Source: Fulvia fulva (Eukaryota > Ascomycota > Dothideomycetes > Mycosphaerellales > Mycosphaerellaceae). From it: a DNA stretch of 64,000 nt. The stretch spans positions 372,001 through 436,000 of the forward strand of contig NC_063018.1 in the NCBI RefSeq assembly GCF_020509005.1, given 5' to 3'. How positions within the stretch are numbered: position 1 is the stretch's first letter; every line of letters begins with the position of its first letter. Under the pieces are notes generated by a model. The model worked only from the letters and a program-made list of their open reading frames with translations, ran no database searches and had not been told where the DNA came from. This document shows, piece after piece, positions 23,101 to 35,099 of this stretch. Both the position numbers and the translations under genes were made by a program.

Positions 23101-23620
23101 AGTAGACGCCCTTAGCTAGCGGGACAACCTAAGGAATAGTTAGCTACAAAATCCGCGGTTAAGCACCCCCCGAAGCTTATCTACTACCGCCTTACGAGGG
23201 TATAGAGTAGTATAGTAACCTAACTACGAAGCGAACATATCGGCCTCTAGGTGTACCTATTATAGAGGAAGGTTCTAGAATACACGAATACTAGCTGCCC
23301 CTACGGCTATTACTCCTAGAATATACGGTACGTACTCCTCGTCTACCCGAGGTAGTCGCTAGGAAGGGGGGAGTAGATAGTAAAGGCGAGGAACCGGACG
23401 ATTAGGGCACTTCTTAACAACGTTAAGGACCTACGGCGCATTACGAACTAGATACTAGAGAAGGGCTAGCTAGAACAGTACCGCCTAGTAGGAGTAGTAT
23501 AGGAAGAGAGGATACGGCGTAGCGCGACGAGATTAGCTAGGAGCGGGGGCTTACGGGGTAGTGATATAGACTACGTACGTTTAGAGAGAAAGCTAATCTA
23601 GATAAGGAGAAGTCGGGGGC
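20200..23620 (+). pseudogene. LINE-1 ORF2: endonuclease, reverse transcriptase, C-terminal zinc motif
   Basis: The endonuclease is marked by GDFNLYYPS near 20670-20700, then a GTIDLS motif and SLDHILV around 20820-20910. The RT begins LRKLPAKKAPGLDRILNELL near 21600 and its active site FVDDINIL is intact at 22290 (GACGAC codons). A thumb-like region follows, with a CPYGYYS...VLLVYPR remnant of a CCHC motif at about 23290-23350. Many TAG/TAA codons interrupt it. In LINEs this protein nicks DNA and primes cDNA synthesis at the nick. Confidence 0.8.
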
Positions 23621-23729
23621 GGGAAGGGTTTTCACCTATTCGGGTTTCCCTTTATATATAATAATAGATATATACCTATATAGGCCGAGTAGTGTCCTAG
23701 AATAGGGGAATAACAAATCTAATTTAATC

Positions 23730-25457
23730 TATATATAGGCATTACGACTATATTAGCGACTATATCGGCTTCGGTAGTATCGGGCTCGATAGTTATTAGC
23801 GGTAGTTGTACTAGATACTAGCCTTCGAGTAGTAGGAAGTCGGGATGATCGGCTCGCTAAAGTAACGAGATATAAAAGTAGTTGTCGAGTCCTACTATAG
23901 TGTCCGATAATCTTAGTTTATATAAGAGCTTAGCTAGTATAACTTCTATAATCTAGTACGGGCTAGCGTATCTTCTATCGAGCTTCTAAGATAGTCGAGT
24001 CGTACGGATATTCTTAGTCCTTAGGTATACCTAGTCGCCTACTTTATAGTCTAGCGGGATACTTTGGTAGCGGTTTACTACTTTAGCTTAGAGAGCTTAT
24101 AATATCCGTATATTTTCTTAAAGGTACTTATAAAGGTCGTAAATCCGGCGTACGAAGGCTTTAGCTAATCGCGTATCTAGTCGCTATAGAGTAGTTAGTC
24201 CTCCCTCTTTTCTAGCGCTTAGGTCTACGCGCTCTATAAACTTAGGGTTATAGCCTAAAGTAGTATAGAATAGCGATATACTAGTAGTTTTAGAAAGGTA
24301 GTTATTAATCGCGAACTAAGCTAGACAAAGCTATTCTGCCTAGCTATCTTATGCCTCGTTAGTAAATATATAGAGATACTGTTCTATTACTTAGTTAGTA
24401 CGTTCCGACTGTCTATTAGTTTCTAGGTAGTATAAAGAACTTAGCTTACGACTTATACAAAGCATCTTATAAAGTTTCTTCTAGAAGGTAGTAACCTATT
24501 ATTTACCGCGGTCTAAAGTAATAGTATTAGGAAATCCGCGTCGGGAGAATATATACTTAAGGAAAAGTCTTACCGTATTCTATATAGTTATCGCTCCGAT
24601 CGGAATTAGCTCGACTTCCTTCGTTAGACTATCTATTACGGTTTTAATGTTATTATAGGTTATACTATCGAGTATACTATTAGGAAGTCCGACTACGAAG
24701 TATACCGTAATATACCTCTAAGGTCGGTCCGGTACTAAAAGTAGGTATAATAATCTAGGTAGCTAGGAGTATAGAGATTTCGTCGTACGGTATATACGGT
24801 AATTCGCGGTATATCTACGTACTAATCTTACTAAGCTAGGCCAATAGAATTCTCGTACTACGAGTTTATAGGTTCGAGCTCGTCCTAGATGTCCTACTAC
24901 TAGAGCGTTATGATTTATTCTAATAAGCCGAGTGCGTAGGGCCTAGTTATTAGGTACCTATAGACTCTAACTATCGTACTAGTTTCGTATATATAAAATG
25001 TTACTATCTACCTTATAGTACGTAGGGTATATCTTCGCCTTCTATAAGAGTAGAGGGATAGTACTATCTTTCCGTAGTATCTTAATTGCCGCCTTAAGTT
25101 CTTAGTCTAGGGCGTAAGTAGTTGTTATACGGTACTCGAGTTTAGCTTCGACTTCGGCTTTATTCGTAGTCTATACTTCCTAAGCTAGTACTAGCTATGT
25201 TTATAGTACCTATTCTAGTTCTAGAATAAACTCGATTACTTTAGGATTTAGGGGAGTCGTCTCTTCTACTTCGGGCGTATCTTCGATAGTAGCTCGTATA
25301 GATTCGATCTTAAGGAATCGCTCTAGCGGAAGTAATATCTAATACTAGTACTAATTTCTCGGATCGTCTACCCCCTACGGAAGGTCCTAGCTACGTCTCG
25401 TTAGGCTGTCTAGCTTCGTTCCTTATATACCTAGGCGGTATATAATCTAGAAGTTAA
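23730..25457 (-). pseudogene. Gypsy-C1 chromodomain and integrase block
   Basis: The minus strand aligns with C2 from about 30240 to 31790 (integrase, start of chromodomain). It continues into 32673 across the C2 insertion: gtatataatctagaagttaa on the left and gttgaattataatag on the right match one continuous stretch of C2. Heavily mutated. Confidence 0.8.
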
Positions 25458-25641
25458 TATTACGGGTAGCCCGCGACCCCTTACTATAGCTACGTCGGCC
25501 CGGCTAAACCGCGGACCTTCCGTATCGGGTTAGCGCGGCTTAGCTTTACTTTATAACTTCGCCGCGCCTCGCGCTCCTCTTTCGTAGCTTCGTAGAATAA
25601 TAACTATCTCGTTTAGACCCTATAGTACGCGCGCCCTTATA
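25458..25641 (+). repeat. Gypsy-C2 5' LTR
   Basis: 184 bp from TATTACGGGTAGC to GCCCTTATA, RIP-mutated from an inferred TGT...ACA. Confidence 0.9.
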
Positions 25642-25899
25642 GTTTGTTCTACTACCCTACCTAGATCGCGGATCTAGGTAAGGGACGCGTAATAATAGGT
25701 ATAGATAGAACCGTAGAACTCGAGAACGCGTAGAGTCGTATTAGAATATAGAATACGGTAAGGCGTATAGCGCGTAGATACCTAGAGAACGTAACGCGGC
25801 GATATTATTAGTAGGTAGTCGCGCGCTCGTAGATAGTCAGGATATAGGTACCGTTACGCCTCCCCCGAACCTAGACAATATAACTTTATAAATAGCGAA

Positions 25900-27960
25900 C
25901 GGCGGTATACTACCGCTACCTAAGCCTAAGGGCAAAAGTAAGTAGCGTATATCTCTTTTCCCCGACCTCTCCTCTTTCCCTTAGAGTTAGACATAGGACG
26001 ACAACCGGCGGGTTATAGTAGATACCGGTGTCGCGCTATAACAAGAGATTAATAAAGCTTACTAGAAGGCCTTCGAGCGAGAAGAAGGTAGTAAGATTAA
26101 CTTTATAGAACTGTTCGAGTTCAAGCTCGAAGAGAACCTAGGCGGCGACCTAGACGAGGTGTATCTATTACTCGACGAGGCAGAACACATTCTCGTATCC
26201 GAATACTAGAATGTTACCCTAGACAACCTTACGACCCTTATATCCTAATACCCGAAGACTACCTACGACTTCGTGCTATAAGTAGTTAATACGGCGATTA
26301 CTAAGGGTAGACAACTCGATATAATAGAGCGAGCTAACGACCTTTAGAACATCTAGTACACTACGCTATATACCGAATACGACCGTATCTATAAGATACT
26401 ACGAAGTAAAGAGCTTGTTATATAGAAAATAGTAGTAGATCTTAAGAGCAAGAAGTATTACGACCTAGCTAAGTTATAAGAGCTAGAGAAGAAATATAAG
26501 GAAGCTAATAACCTATATAAGCAGTTTAGCGAGATCTACGAGAAGGAGAAGAAGAAGGTATAAGATGCTAAGGCGAAGAACTAGGCCCTATAACAAGAAG
26601 TCGATAACCTAAAGGCTCGGCTTAAGGTAGGAGATACTATATAGAACGGAGGTAGGGGCCGCTTAGGCCGCCGACCCTCTCGTTCCCGCCTACGCGAGAC
26701 CTTACTCGAGTAGCTAATACGTAGGTATCGCGAAGCTACTAGTAGAGGTAGCGGTAGCGGTAGTAGTAATAACAATAGAGACGACGATAACTATAGTAAT
26801 AATAGCTAAGGACGTAATAACGACCGTCCGCGACTAGGACCTAATAATAGTCGTAACTCGAGAATACGTAATACCCGTACCTAGACACTACTAGTTGACC
26901 TTCTAGAACGTCTCTTTACTATTAACCGTACCCTTACTCGCGGTATAGAGATCGGTAAGGGTATGCCTAGCCCTAAGTACTTTAAGAACAATAACGACCC
27001 TAATCTCGATAGCTAGTATAGTAGTATTCTCCTAAAGCTAACTATAGTAACCTTCCGTACTAAGGTAGATAGTCTACGCTTTGTATATAGGTAGACGTAA
27101 GGTGATCCTTAGCGAAGTATTAAGCCGAGGATCCCTATGCCTAGATAGTAGTCCTTTAACGAGTTTAAGACTAGAGAAGAGTTGTTAGATTAGATAATAT
27201 ACTAATATAGTATACGTAATAAAGGAACTAAGGCTATAGTTAATATTACTACCTATAAGTAAGAATAAGGCGAAACCTTTATAGCCTTCTATATATACTA
27301 CTCGAAGTTACGCGCCTAGATATTATAGACCGATAAGACCGAGCTTATACTGTTCCGTAACCGACTAAACCGTAAGTACTTTATTAAGACCTTCGGCGAC
27401 CGTAAAGTCGACCGCCGCCTAGATAGTATATAAGACGTTATCGAGGAGTATACCGTACTAGACGAGAGCTTCTACGAGACAGATCGACTATACCCGTAGA
27501 AGGAGCGCCCCCGTAGTAATAGTAACTCGAACGGTAATAGCGGCTAGAATAACTAGAATAACGGTAACGTAGTTACTAGTACCGCTACCGGTATAGTAGG
27601 TGCCTTAGTATAGCGCCTACTATAGTACGCTAGTACTAAGAAGAAGGAGGATCTGCCGACATATCTATAGAACCTACCTACGCTTAACCGTAAGTAGCGC
27701 GAAGACCTTAAGAAGTAGGGTAAGTACTACCGCTACCGTATAGGTTCTTACGTATCGACTAACCCTAAATACCTAATATATAGGTACGATAGCGACTACC
27801 GCCCACCGCGTCTACGTAATACTACGCCGAATCCGAACGTAAACCTTAGTTCCCTAGCCGCCGATCTATAGTAGGGAAGTAGTACGACCGCTACCTAAGC
27901 GTAGTAGATAGCGGTTACCCGAACTTCCTAGGATAGAAAGAGTATAAGATTAAGAGACAC
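25900..27960 (+). pseudogene. Gypsy-C2 gag, zinc knuckle destroyed
   Basis: Reading through stops gives a long charged, coiled-coil-like segment (about 26330-26640, KYYDLAKLQELEKKYKEA type), an Asn/Arg/Gly-rich linker, a capsid-like region, and near 27720-27790 GKYYRYRIGSYVS, best explained as a CCHC knuckle with Cys to Tyr and His to Tyr changes. No intact start codon. Confidence 0.65.
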
Positions 27961-30900
27961 GGAATGTAAGAGACAGTAATAGACTATAGTAAGGAGCTTA
28001 AGATATCGGTATACGTACTAGATAAGCAATAGCTAGCTATATACCCTTATATAGTATTACCCGTAATAATATAATATAGAAAGGCTCGAGGCCTTATAGA
28101 TTCTACTTCTACCTCTCTCTTTCTTAACTAGAAATTTATACGTAGATATATAATACCCCTAATCCCTTTAACGTAAAGCCGACGACTAATACTGGGAGAT
28201 AGAACGGCTACTACGCGGCAGATTATATACGCGGCCCTTATAGACGTAGTTATTAGCGATTATTACGAGTAAATATTATACTACATTACCGACCTCGAAT
28301 ACGACATCGTCTTTAGCCTACCGTAGCTTATAGCGTATAACCTAAACATCTTCTAGGAGATAGGCGAGGTGGCATTTAGATCAGATTACTACTTTAGTTA
28401 CTATCTATAGAATAAGATATCGATAATAGTATAATCCCTAAACTACCGCGAGAAGAAGAAGTAGGCACTAGTACGGTATAGACTAGAGCCCTTTACTAGA
28501 GAAGTAGCGAGCTTTATAGTAGGAGGGGTAGAGCTAAACGTCTTATTATATGACCTAGAAGATATAGACGATAAAGAAGTGGACTACTAGGGCGTTTCTT
28601 AACGCGCGTAGGGGATGTACCCGTACCGGCCTAGGGCTAAGTGCTTCTATATTATACCTACTAGGCGTAAGAGCAACAGCGGAGAGCTTAAGCTAAGTAT
28701 AATAGCTACTAATAATCTAGACTAATTCTTGAACAAGCAGTTCAATCACAACCCGAAGGAGAAGTTACCGCCGATATAATACGATATTACGGACGCTTTC
28801 TTAGCTAAGGATTATAAAGGACTCCTACCTTACCGACTAGGCGTAGATCATAAGATTTATATTAAGCCTAATAGTCTATAAGAGCTACTATACCGCAAGC
28901 CCTACGGCCTAGCTAAGAAGGAGAACGAGGTAGTTAAGAAATAGCTAGACGAGTAAACATCTAAAGGGAAGGTACGGAAAGTAGGGCAAAAGACGAGCTA
29001 GTCTCCTATACTAGTACTAGTAGTACATAAGCCTACAGGTAGGCTACGTATTTATATCGACTATAGAGGATTAAATGCGATTACTATCAAGAACCGGTAT
29101 CCGATTCCCTTGATATAAGAGACGCTTAACCGTATATACGGTAAGAAGTACTTTACGTAGCTAGACATTATAGTAGCCTTTAATAAGTTACGGATAGCTA
29201 AAGGGTACGAGTAGTTAACGGCGTTTACGACACGATACGGCATCTACGAGTGTCTAGTGTTACTATTTGGCTTGTATAACGGACTAGTATCGTTCTAATT
29301 ATATATTAATAAGGTCTTATAAGAACACCTAGACGACTTTATATTGGCCTACCTAGATAACGTACTTATCTTTAGTAACACCTTAGAGGAGTACATTGAA
29401 CACGTACGGAAGGTTTTTACTAAGCTACGCGATATAGGACTTATAGTAGACATCGACAAAAGCGAATTCTACTAATAGAAGGTGAAGTATCTTAGGCTAA
29501 TTATAACCCCTAACGGTATCGAGATAGACCCCGAGAAACTCGAATGTATTTAGACATAGGAAGCTCCTAAGAACCTAAGGGATATATAGGCCTTCCTTAG
29601 ATTTGCCAAATTCTATAGGCGGTTTATCGAAGCATTTTTACGTATAGCTACTCCTCTTATAAACCTGACCAAGTCGGACGGACTAAGCAATTATAAGAAC
29701 AGAAGGATTTAATAGTCACTAGATTACTAACGAGCCTTTAACAATTTGAAAGCTACGTTTAGTAAAGCCGGCATACTCGTACATTATGTACTAGGTAGGG
29801 AAACGGTAGTAGAGACAGATTCTTTAGATTTTGTGAACGCCGGCGTGCTTTCGTAGTATGACGAGAAGGGTGTACTACATCCTATAGCCTTCTACTCGAA
29901 GAAGTTGAGTCTATAGGAGTGCAATTATAAAATCTATAATAAGGAACTGTTAGCTATTATCAAGGCTTTTAAGGAATAGAGACCCGAGCTCGCCTACGAG
30001 GCAGATAATAAGGACTTATAGCTAGTCAAGATTTATACCGACTATAAGAACCTAGAATACTTTATAAAGACAAAGTAGCTAAATCGGCGACAAGGGCGTT
30101 AGGCTAAGTTCTTATTATAGTTTAACTTTAAGATAATATACCGTCTAGGACTTTAAGGTATAAAGCTAGACAGCCTAACGAGAAGTAGCTAGGACCTTCC
30201 GTAGGGGGTAAACGACCCTCGGAACTAGCATTAGTATTTGACATTACTACCTCCTAAGCGATTCCTTAAGATCGCCTTACTATAGGCAATAGTAGAAGAT
30301 GCGCCGGAAGAAGAGGAACTAGTATAGCTAAACCCTAAAGCTAAAGAGTTTATGCCTATAGAACGAGATGTACCTACTAAGTAACCGGCGACGCGTAAAA
30401 GTTAGCGGGAAGCCGAACTCGAGTATCGAATGTCGACGGCGTACGTAACTAATAACGAGCTTAAGACCGCGAATAGGACCTATAGAAAGACCGTACTCCT
30501 ACACTACTACAGAGAGCGAAGATTCACCTAGTATACTATAAAGTAGATAGCGACCTACTATATATTCGAAATCAATACGACGGCTAGAGCTTATAGGTAC
30601 TAAATGACTAAGCCTTATAGACTAGGATAATTAAGATAAACTATAACGCTCTAGTAGTAGGCTATCTAGGACGAGCTCGTACTTATATACTCGTAGCACG
30701 TGAATTCTACTGGCCTAGATTAGCGAGATCCGTACGTAGATATACCGCAAATTGCCGTACCTACCGTATAACAAAATCTCTATACTCCTAGCCACTAGGA
30801 TTATTATAGCCACTTCCTGTTCTAGATCGGCCTTAGAAACATATTATAGTCGACTTCGTTATCGGACTCCTAGATAGTACTCTTAACGGCATAGTCTATA

Positions 30901-32470
30901 ATAATATTTCAACCGTTACTAATAGGCTTACTAAGGAAGTCAAGCTGATCCCTATTAGCGCGATAACAGTATAGAATACGGCAAGGCTTTTCCTTAAATA
31001 TATGTTCTATCGGCGCGGGTTTCCTAACACTATTATATTAGACCGTAGTAAGTAGTAGGTTACTACCTTCTAGAAGAAACTCTATAAGATACTCCGTATA
31101 AATCGTAAGCTAAGTTCTTCGTATTACCTAGAAACTAATAGATAGTCAGAACGTACTAACTAGGCGATAGAATAGTATCTTCGTATGTTTACTAATAAGG
31201 TATAGGATGACTAGGTAGAATAGCTATGCCTTGCTTAGTTTACGATTAACAATCACCTATCTAAGACTACTAGTATGTCGCCGTTCTACGCTACCTTAGG
31301 CTATAACCCTAAGTTTATAGAGCGAGTTGACCTAAACGCTAGAAAGGAGGGAGGACTAACTACTCTCTAGCGACTAGATACGCGATTAGTAGAAACCTTT
31401 ATACGTCGAATTTACGAGCTTTATAAGCACCTTTAAGAGAATATACAAATGTTATAAGCTCTCTAAGTAGAAGTAGCAAACCGCTACCGAAGCATTCCTC
31501 TAGACTATAAGGTAGGTGATTAGGTATATCTTAGTACTAAGAACATCCGTACGACTCGACTATCTAAGAAGCTAGATAGGAGATATACTAGCCCTTACTA
31601 GATTACGGAAGTTATGCCGGCTAGACTCTCTTATCGACTAAAACTATTAGACGCTCTAGTAGGACTTAATAACTCCTTCTATACCTTACTACTATAACGA
31701 GCCGACCTCCCCGATTTCCTACTACTTAAAGGGCAGTATCTAGCGCCGCTACTACCGATAACTATCGAACCTAATACTACTAAGGCTAATATAGTAGCCG
31801 ATATAGTAGTAGTACCTACGTATATATACGAGGTAGAAAAGATCCTTAATATATATACCCGTAAGCGGGTAGGTAAGGTAGAGAAGGGGTATAAGCGTAA
31901 GGTAGATATATAGTATAAGGTGAAATAGGCTAGATATTAGAACGAGGAGGATATTAAGACCTAGTAACCTATAGAGGATATACTTAAATACGTAGCCGCC
32001 GCTATTATAGACTTTCACTATAACCGGCCGGAGTTGTCTACGCCTATAGGCTTCGTAGCTCTATCTAACTAGTCCCTACTAGCTACTAAGGTGCTCGGGC
32101 TTAATACGATTAGGGTTATTCCGAAAGACACCGTTACGAATAAGTCGCCTCGAGCCTTACCTCTAATAGAATCTGCTCCGTATATATTCGATACTCGAGT
32201 AGAGCCTATAGAGCCTATAATAATACCTAACTTTAGTTATAAGAATTATACGCGAGTACTAGCCGAAGACAGACTTAGGTCTAGGGCAAGCTAGCTAACT
32301 AGGCAATATGTTTCTCGAAGGAAGCCGGTCGAGGATAGTCTTAATAGAGCGAATGTAATGTTATCGGATAACGATAGGGTACTAGAGGATAATTAGGCGT
32401 TCGCGCGATTATAGAGCTCGACAGGCAAGTAGCCTTATAAGGTAGATAACGCTTAGAGGATTAAGGCGTG
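27960..32470 (+). pseudogene. Gypsy-C2 pol: protease, RT, RNase H, integrase, chromodomain, C-terminal tail
   Basis: RT spans about 28980-29560 ([20 protein letters not shown]; active site at 29350-29361 reads YLDN instead of YLDD). RNase H follows (about 29780-30180). The integrase zinc region and core run about 30600-31420, with IIVDFVIGLL. A chromodomain-like YEVEKILNIYTRKR...VDIQYKV lies at 31825-31925. After it an extension of about 150 codons contains a 67-codon open stretch (32091-32294) and ends KACFRRGDTI at the polypurine tract. Stops are TAG/TAA at expected Trp or Gln codons. Confidence 0.82.
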
Positions 32471-32488
32471 TTTTAGGAGGGGGGATAC

Positions 32489-32672
32489 TATCACGGGTAG
32501 CCCGCGACCCCCTACTATAGCTACGTCGGCCCGGCTAAACCGCGGACCTTCCGTATCGGGTTAGCGCGGCTTAGCTTTACTTTATAACTTCGCCGCGCCT
32601 CGCGCTCCTCTTTCGTAGCTTTGTAGAACAATAACTATCTCGTTCGGACCCTATAGTACGCGCGCCCTTTTA
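32489..32672 (+). repeat. Gypsy-C2 3' LTR
   Basis: 184 bp, TATCACGGG...CCCTTTTA; differs from the 5' LTR mainly at RIP-type sites. Directly preceded by the polypurine tract. Confidence 0.9.
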
Positions 32673-34820
32673 GTTGAATTATAATAGAAATTCTGCCTAT
32701 CGCGCTTATCGGCGATTTAGCTACTTCGTAGTCATAAAATATTCGAGGTTCTTATAGTCTATAAACACTTTGACTAGATCGCCGTCCTCGTCTACTTCGT
32801 AAGTAAGCTCCGGGCGCTACTCTTTAAATACTTTAATAATCGCGAGGAGTTCCTTATCTTAGATCTCGTAATTATACTCCTAGGGGCTTAGCTTCTTCGA
32901 ATCGAAAGCTATAGGATATAACACTCCCTACTCGTCGTATTATAAGAGCACACCTATATTAATAAAGTCTAAGGAGTTAGTCTCGACGACGGTCTACCTA
33001 CCCGGTATATAGTATACTAGTATACCCGCCTTACTAAATACTGATTTTAACGCCTCGAATACCCTCTAACAATTATTAGTCTAGTTGATTCTACGGTTCT
33101 TGTGATTACTAGGCCTATCTAACTCCGTCAGGTTGGTTAATAGGGATATAATACGAGAGAAGGCCTTAATAAACCTATAGTAGAGGTTTACGAATCCTAG
33201 GAAGGCTTAGACATCCTTAAGATTAGTTAGTGCTTCCTAGGTCTATATACATTCCAATTTCTCCGGGTCTATCTCGATACCCTAGGGTATAATAATAAGG
33301 CCTAGATATTTTATACGTTCCTAGTAGAACTCGGACTTATCGATATTAATAGTAAGCCCGGCATCTCGTAGCTTAATTAATACCTTTCGTACGTGTTCGA
33401 CGTGTTCCTCTAGAGTGTCGCTAAAGATAAGGACGTTATCTAGATGTTCCTATAGAACCTTATTAATATATAACTAAAAGGTTACGGGTCCGTTATAGAG
33501 GCCGAACGGTAATACGAGGCATTAGTATATATCGTAGCGTATTACGAAAGCTATTAGCTACTCGTACCCTTCCGCGATACGTAACTTATTAAAGGCTACT
33601 ATAATATCTAGTTTTATAAAGTACTTCTTTCCGTATATACGGTTAAGCGTTTCCTATATTAATAGAATAGGATAGCGATTCTTAATAGTAATAGCGTTTA
33701 GCCTACGGTAGTTTATATATACTCGTAGCCCTCCTCTAGGCTTTCTTACTACTAATACTAGTACCGGTAACTAGCTTATTTTCTAACCGGCCTTACGTAC
33801 CTTACCTTCTAAAGTCTGTTCGAGTAACTATTTCTTAACGGCTTTGTTCTCCTTCTTGGCTAGTCCGTATAGCTTTCGATATAGCAGTTCTTAAGGTCTA
33901 CCGGGTTTAATATAAATCTCGTAGTCGATGCCTAGTCGGTAAGGTAGGAGTCCCTCGTAGTCCTTTACTAAGAAAGTATCTATAATGTCGTAGTATATAG
34001 GCGGGAGCTTCTCTTTAGGATTGTAGTTAAACTGCTTGTTTAAGAACTGATCTAGGTTATTAGCTACTATTGCGCTTAGTTTAAGGCTATTATCGTTATT
34101 ATTGTTATCCTCGCGCCCCGTAGATATAATATAGAAGCACTCGGCCCTAGGCCGGTACGTATATATCTCCTATACGCGCTACGAGACTTCCTAGTAATCT
34201 ACCTCTTTATCTACCTCTAGAGCGGATATATTTAGCTCCGCCCCTCCGGCTATAAATCTTACTAATTCGCTAGTAAAGGACTTTAGTCTATATTTCGTTC
34301 TACTGATATAGCTTATAGATTGTACTATTGTCGATGTCTTGTTATATAGATAGTAACCGAAGTAGTAGTTAGATCTAAACGCTACCTCGCTAGTTTCCTA
34401 GAAGATATTTAGGTTATACGCGGAGAGCTACGGTAGTCTAAAGACGATATCGTATTCGAGGTCGGTAACGTAGTATAGTATTTACTCGTAATGACCGCTA
34501 ATGACTACGTCTATAAGGGCTATAAATATGATCTAACGCGCTATAGCCAATCTATCTCCTAGTATTAATCGTCTATTCTTTGTCAAAGGGATTAAGGGGG
34601 CTATATATTTGCGTATAAATTTCTAATTAAGAAAGAGAGAGGTAGAGGCAGAACCTATAAGGCCGCGAGCCTTTTTATATTGTATTATTACGGGTAATAC
34701 TATATAAGGGTGTATAGCTAGTTATTATTTATCTAGTATATATACTAATATCTTAAGCTCCTTACTATAGTCCGTCTTTTATATTCTATATCTCTTAATC
34801 TTATACTCTTTCTATCTTAG
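32673..34820 (-). pseudogene. Gypsy-C1 RNase H, RT and protease block
   Basis: Minus-strand continuation of Gypsy-C1, equivalent to about 30150 down to 27930 of C2. The RT active site (33435-33443) reads LDN, the same GAT GAC to GAT AAC change as in C2. The block ends in a sequence matching the start of C2 pol (agaaagagtataagattaag) at the Gypsy-D LTR. Confidence 0.82.
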
Positions 34821-35018
34821 TGTTATAGGCAAGAGTACTATATTAGGGTCGGGTAAAGACATATATAGTTACGCGAGCTATCTAAGAGAGCGCGAGAAGC
34901 GCGAGAAGATAAAGTCGCGCGAATCGAGCTAGCGGGTACTAGCGGCCGCTAGCGCGCGGGCGTACGGCCGACGATACTATACTATAAGGTAGGTAGTAAA
35001 AAGGGTTGTCTCGTAACA
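34821..35018 (-). repeat. Gypsy-D 3' LTR
   Basis: 198 bp, TGTTATAGGC...TCGTAACA. Rich in short GCGCGAGAAG and CTAGCGG words conserved in both LTRs. Confidence 0.9.
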
Positions 35019-35099
35019 GTACCCCCCCTCCTCGAATAAGGAGCTCCTACGACGTTTCTACGTTTAATACTCGGAGCGTATAGAGGGCTATCGCTAGTA

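Larger units (their letters stand above)
18652..23729 (+). mobile_element. LINE-1: Tad-like non-LTR retrotransposon in Gypsy-C1
   Basis: About 5.1 kb flanked by a 15-bp duplication, tatatataggtatta (18637-18651) and tatatataggcatta (23730-23744), one C/T difference. It has two degraded ORFs, with Gag-like zinc knuckles then endonuclease, RT and a terminal zinc motif, the layout of Tad1-type LINEs. The first 79 bases match the interior of LTR element E1 rather than a LINE. No long poly-A is present; the 3' end is A/T-rich. Confidence 0.88.
25458..32672 (+). mobile_element. Gypsy-C2: full-length Ty3/Gypsy chromodomain element inside Gypsy-C1
   Basis: 7,215 bp with 184-bp LTRs at 25458-25641 and 32489-32672 and target duplication gttaa (25453-25457) / gttga (32673-32677), one G/A difference. 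A polypurine tract (ttttaggaggggggatac) precedes the right LTR. It sits in opposite orientation in its own relative, at the RNase H/integrase border. It is RIP-mutated throughout. Confidence 0.93.
18006..34820 (-). mobile_element. Gypsy-C1: Ty3/Gypsy element, 5' part missing, carrying two nested insertions
   Basis: A minus-strand copy made of the 3' LTR (18006-18189), internal blocks 18190-18651, 23730-25457 and 32673-34820, with LINE-1 between the first two and Gypsy-C2 between the last two. The blocks read continuously when compared with C2. At 34820 it ends inside the region equivalent to about 27930 of C2, just before protease/RT, and abuts the Gypsy-D LTR. Gag and the 5' LTR are absent. 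Heavily RIP-mutated. Confidence 0.88.

Noticed and set aside
29061..29243. Minus-strand open frame of 60 codons
   Set aside because: Antisense to the RT of Gypsy-C2, same artefact. The frames at 26581-26775, 31752-32018 and 63561-63827 are also shadows of element genes.
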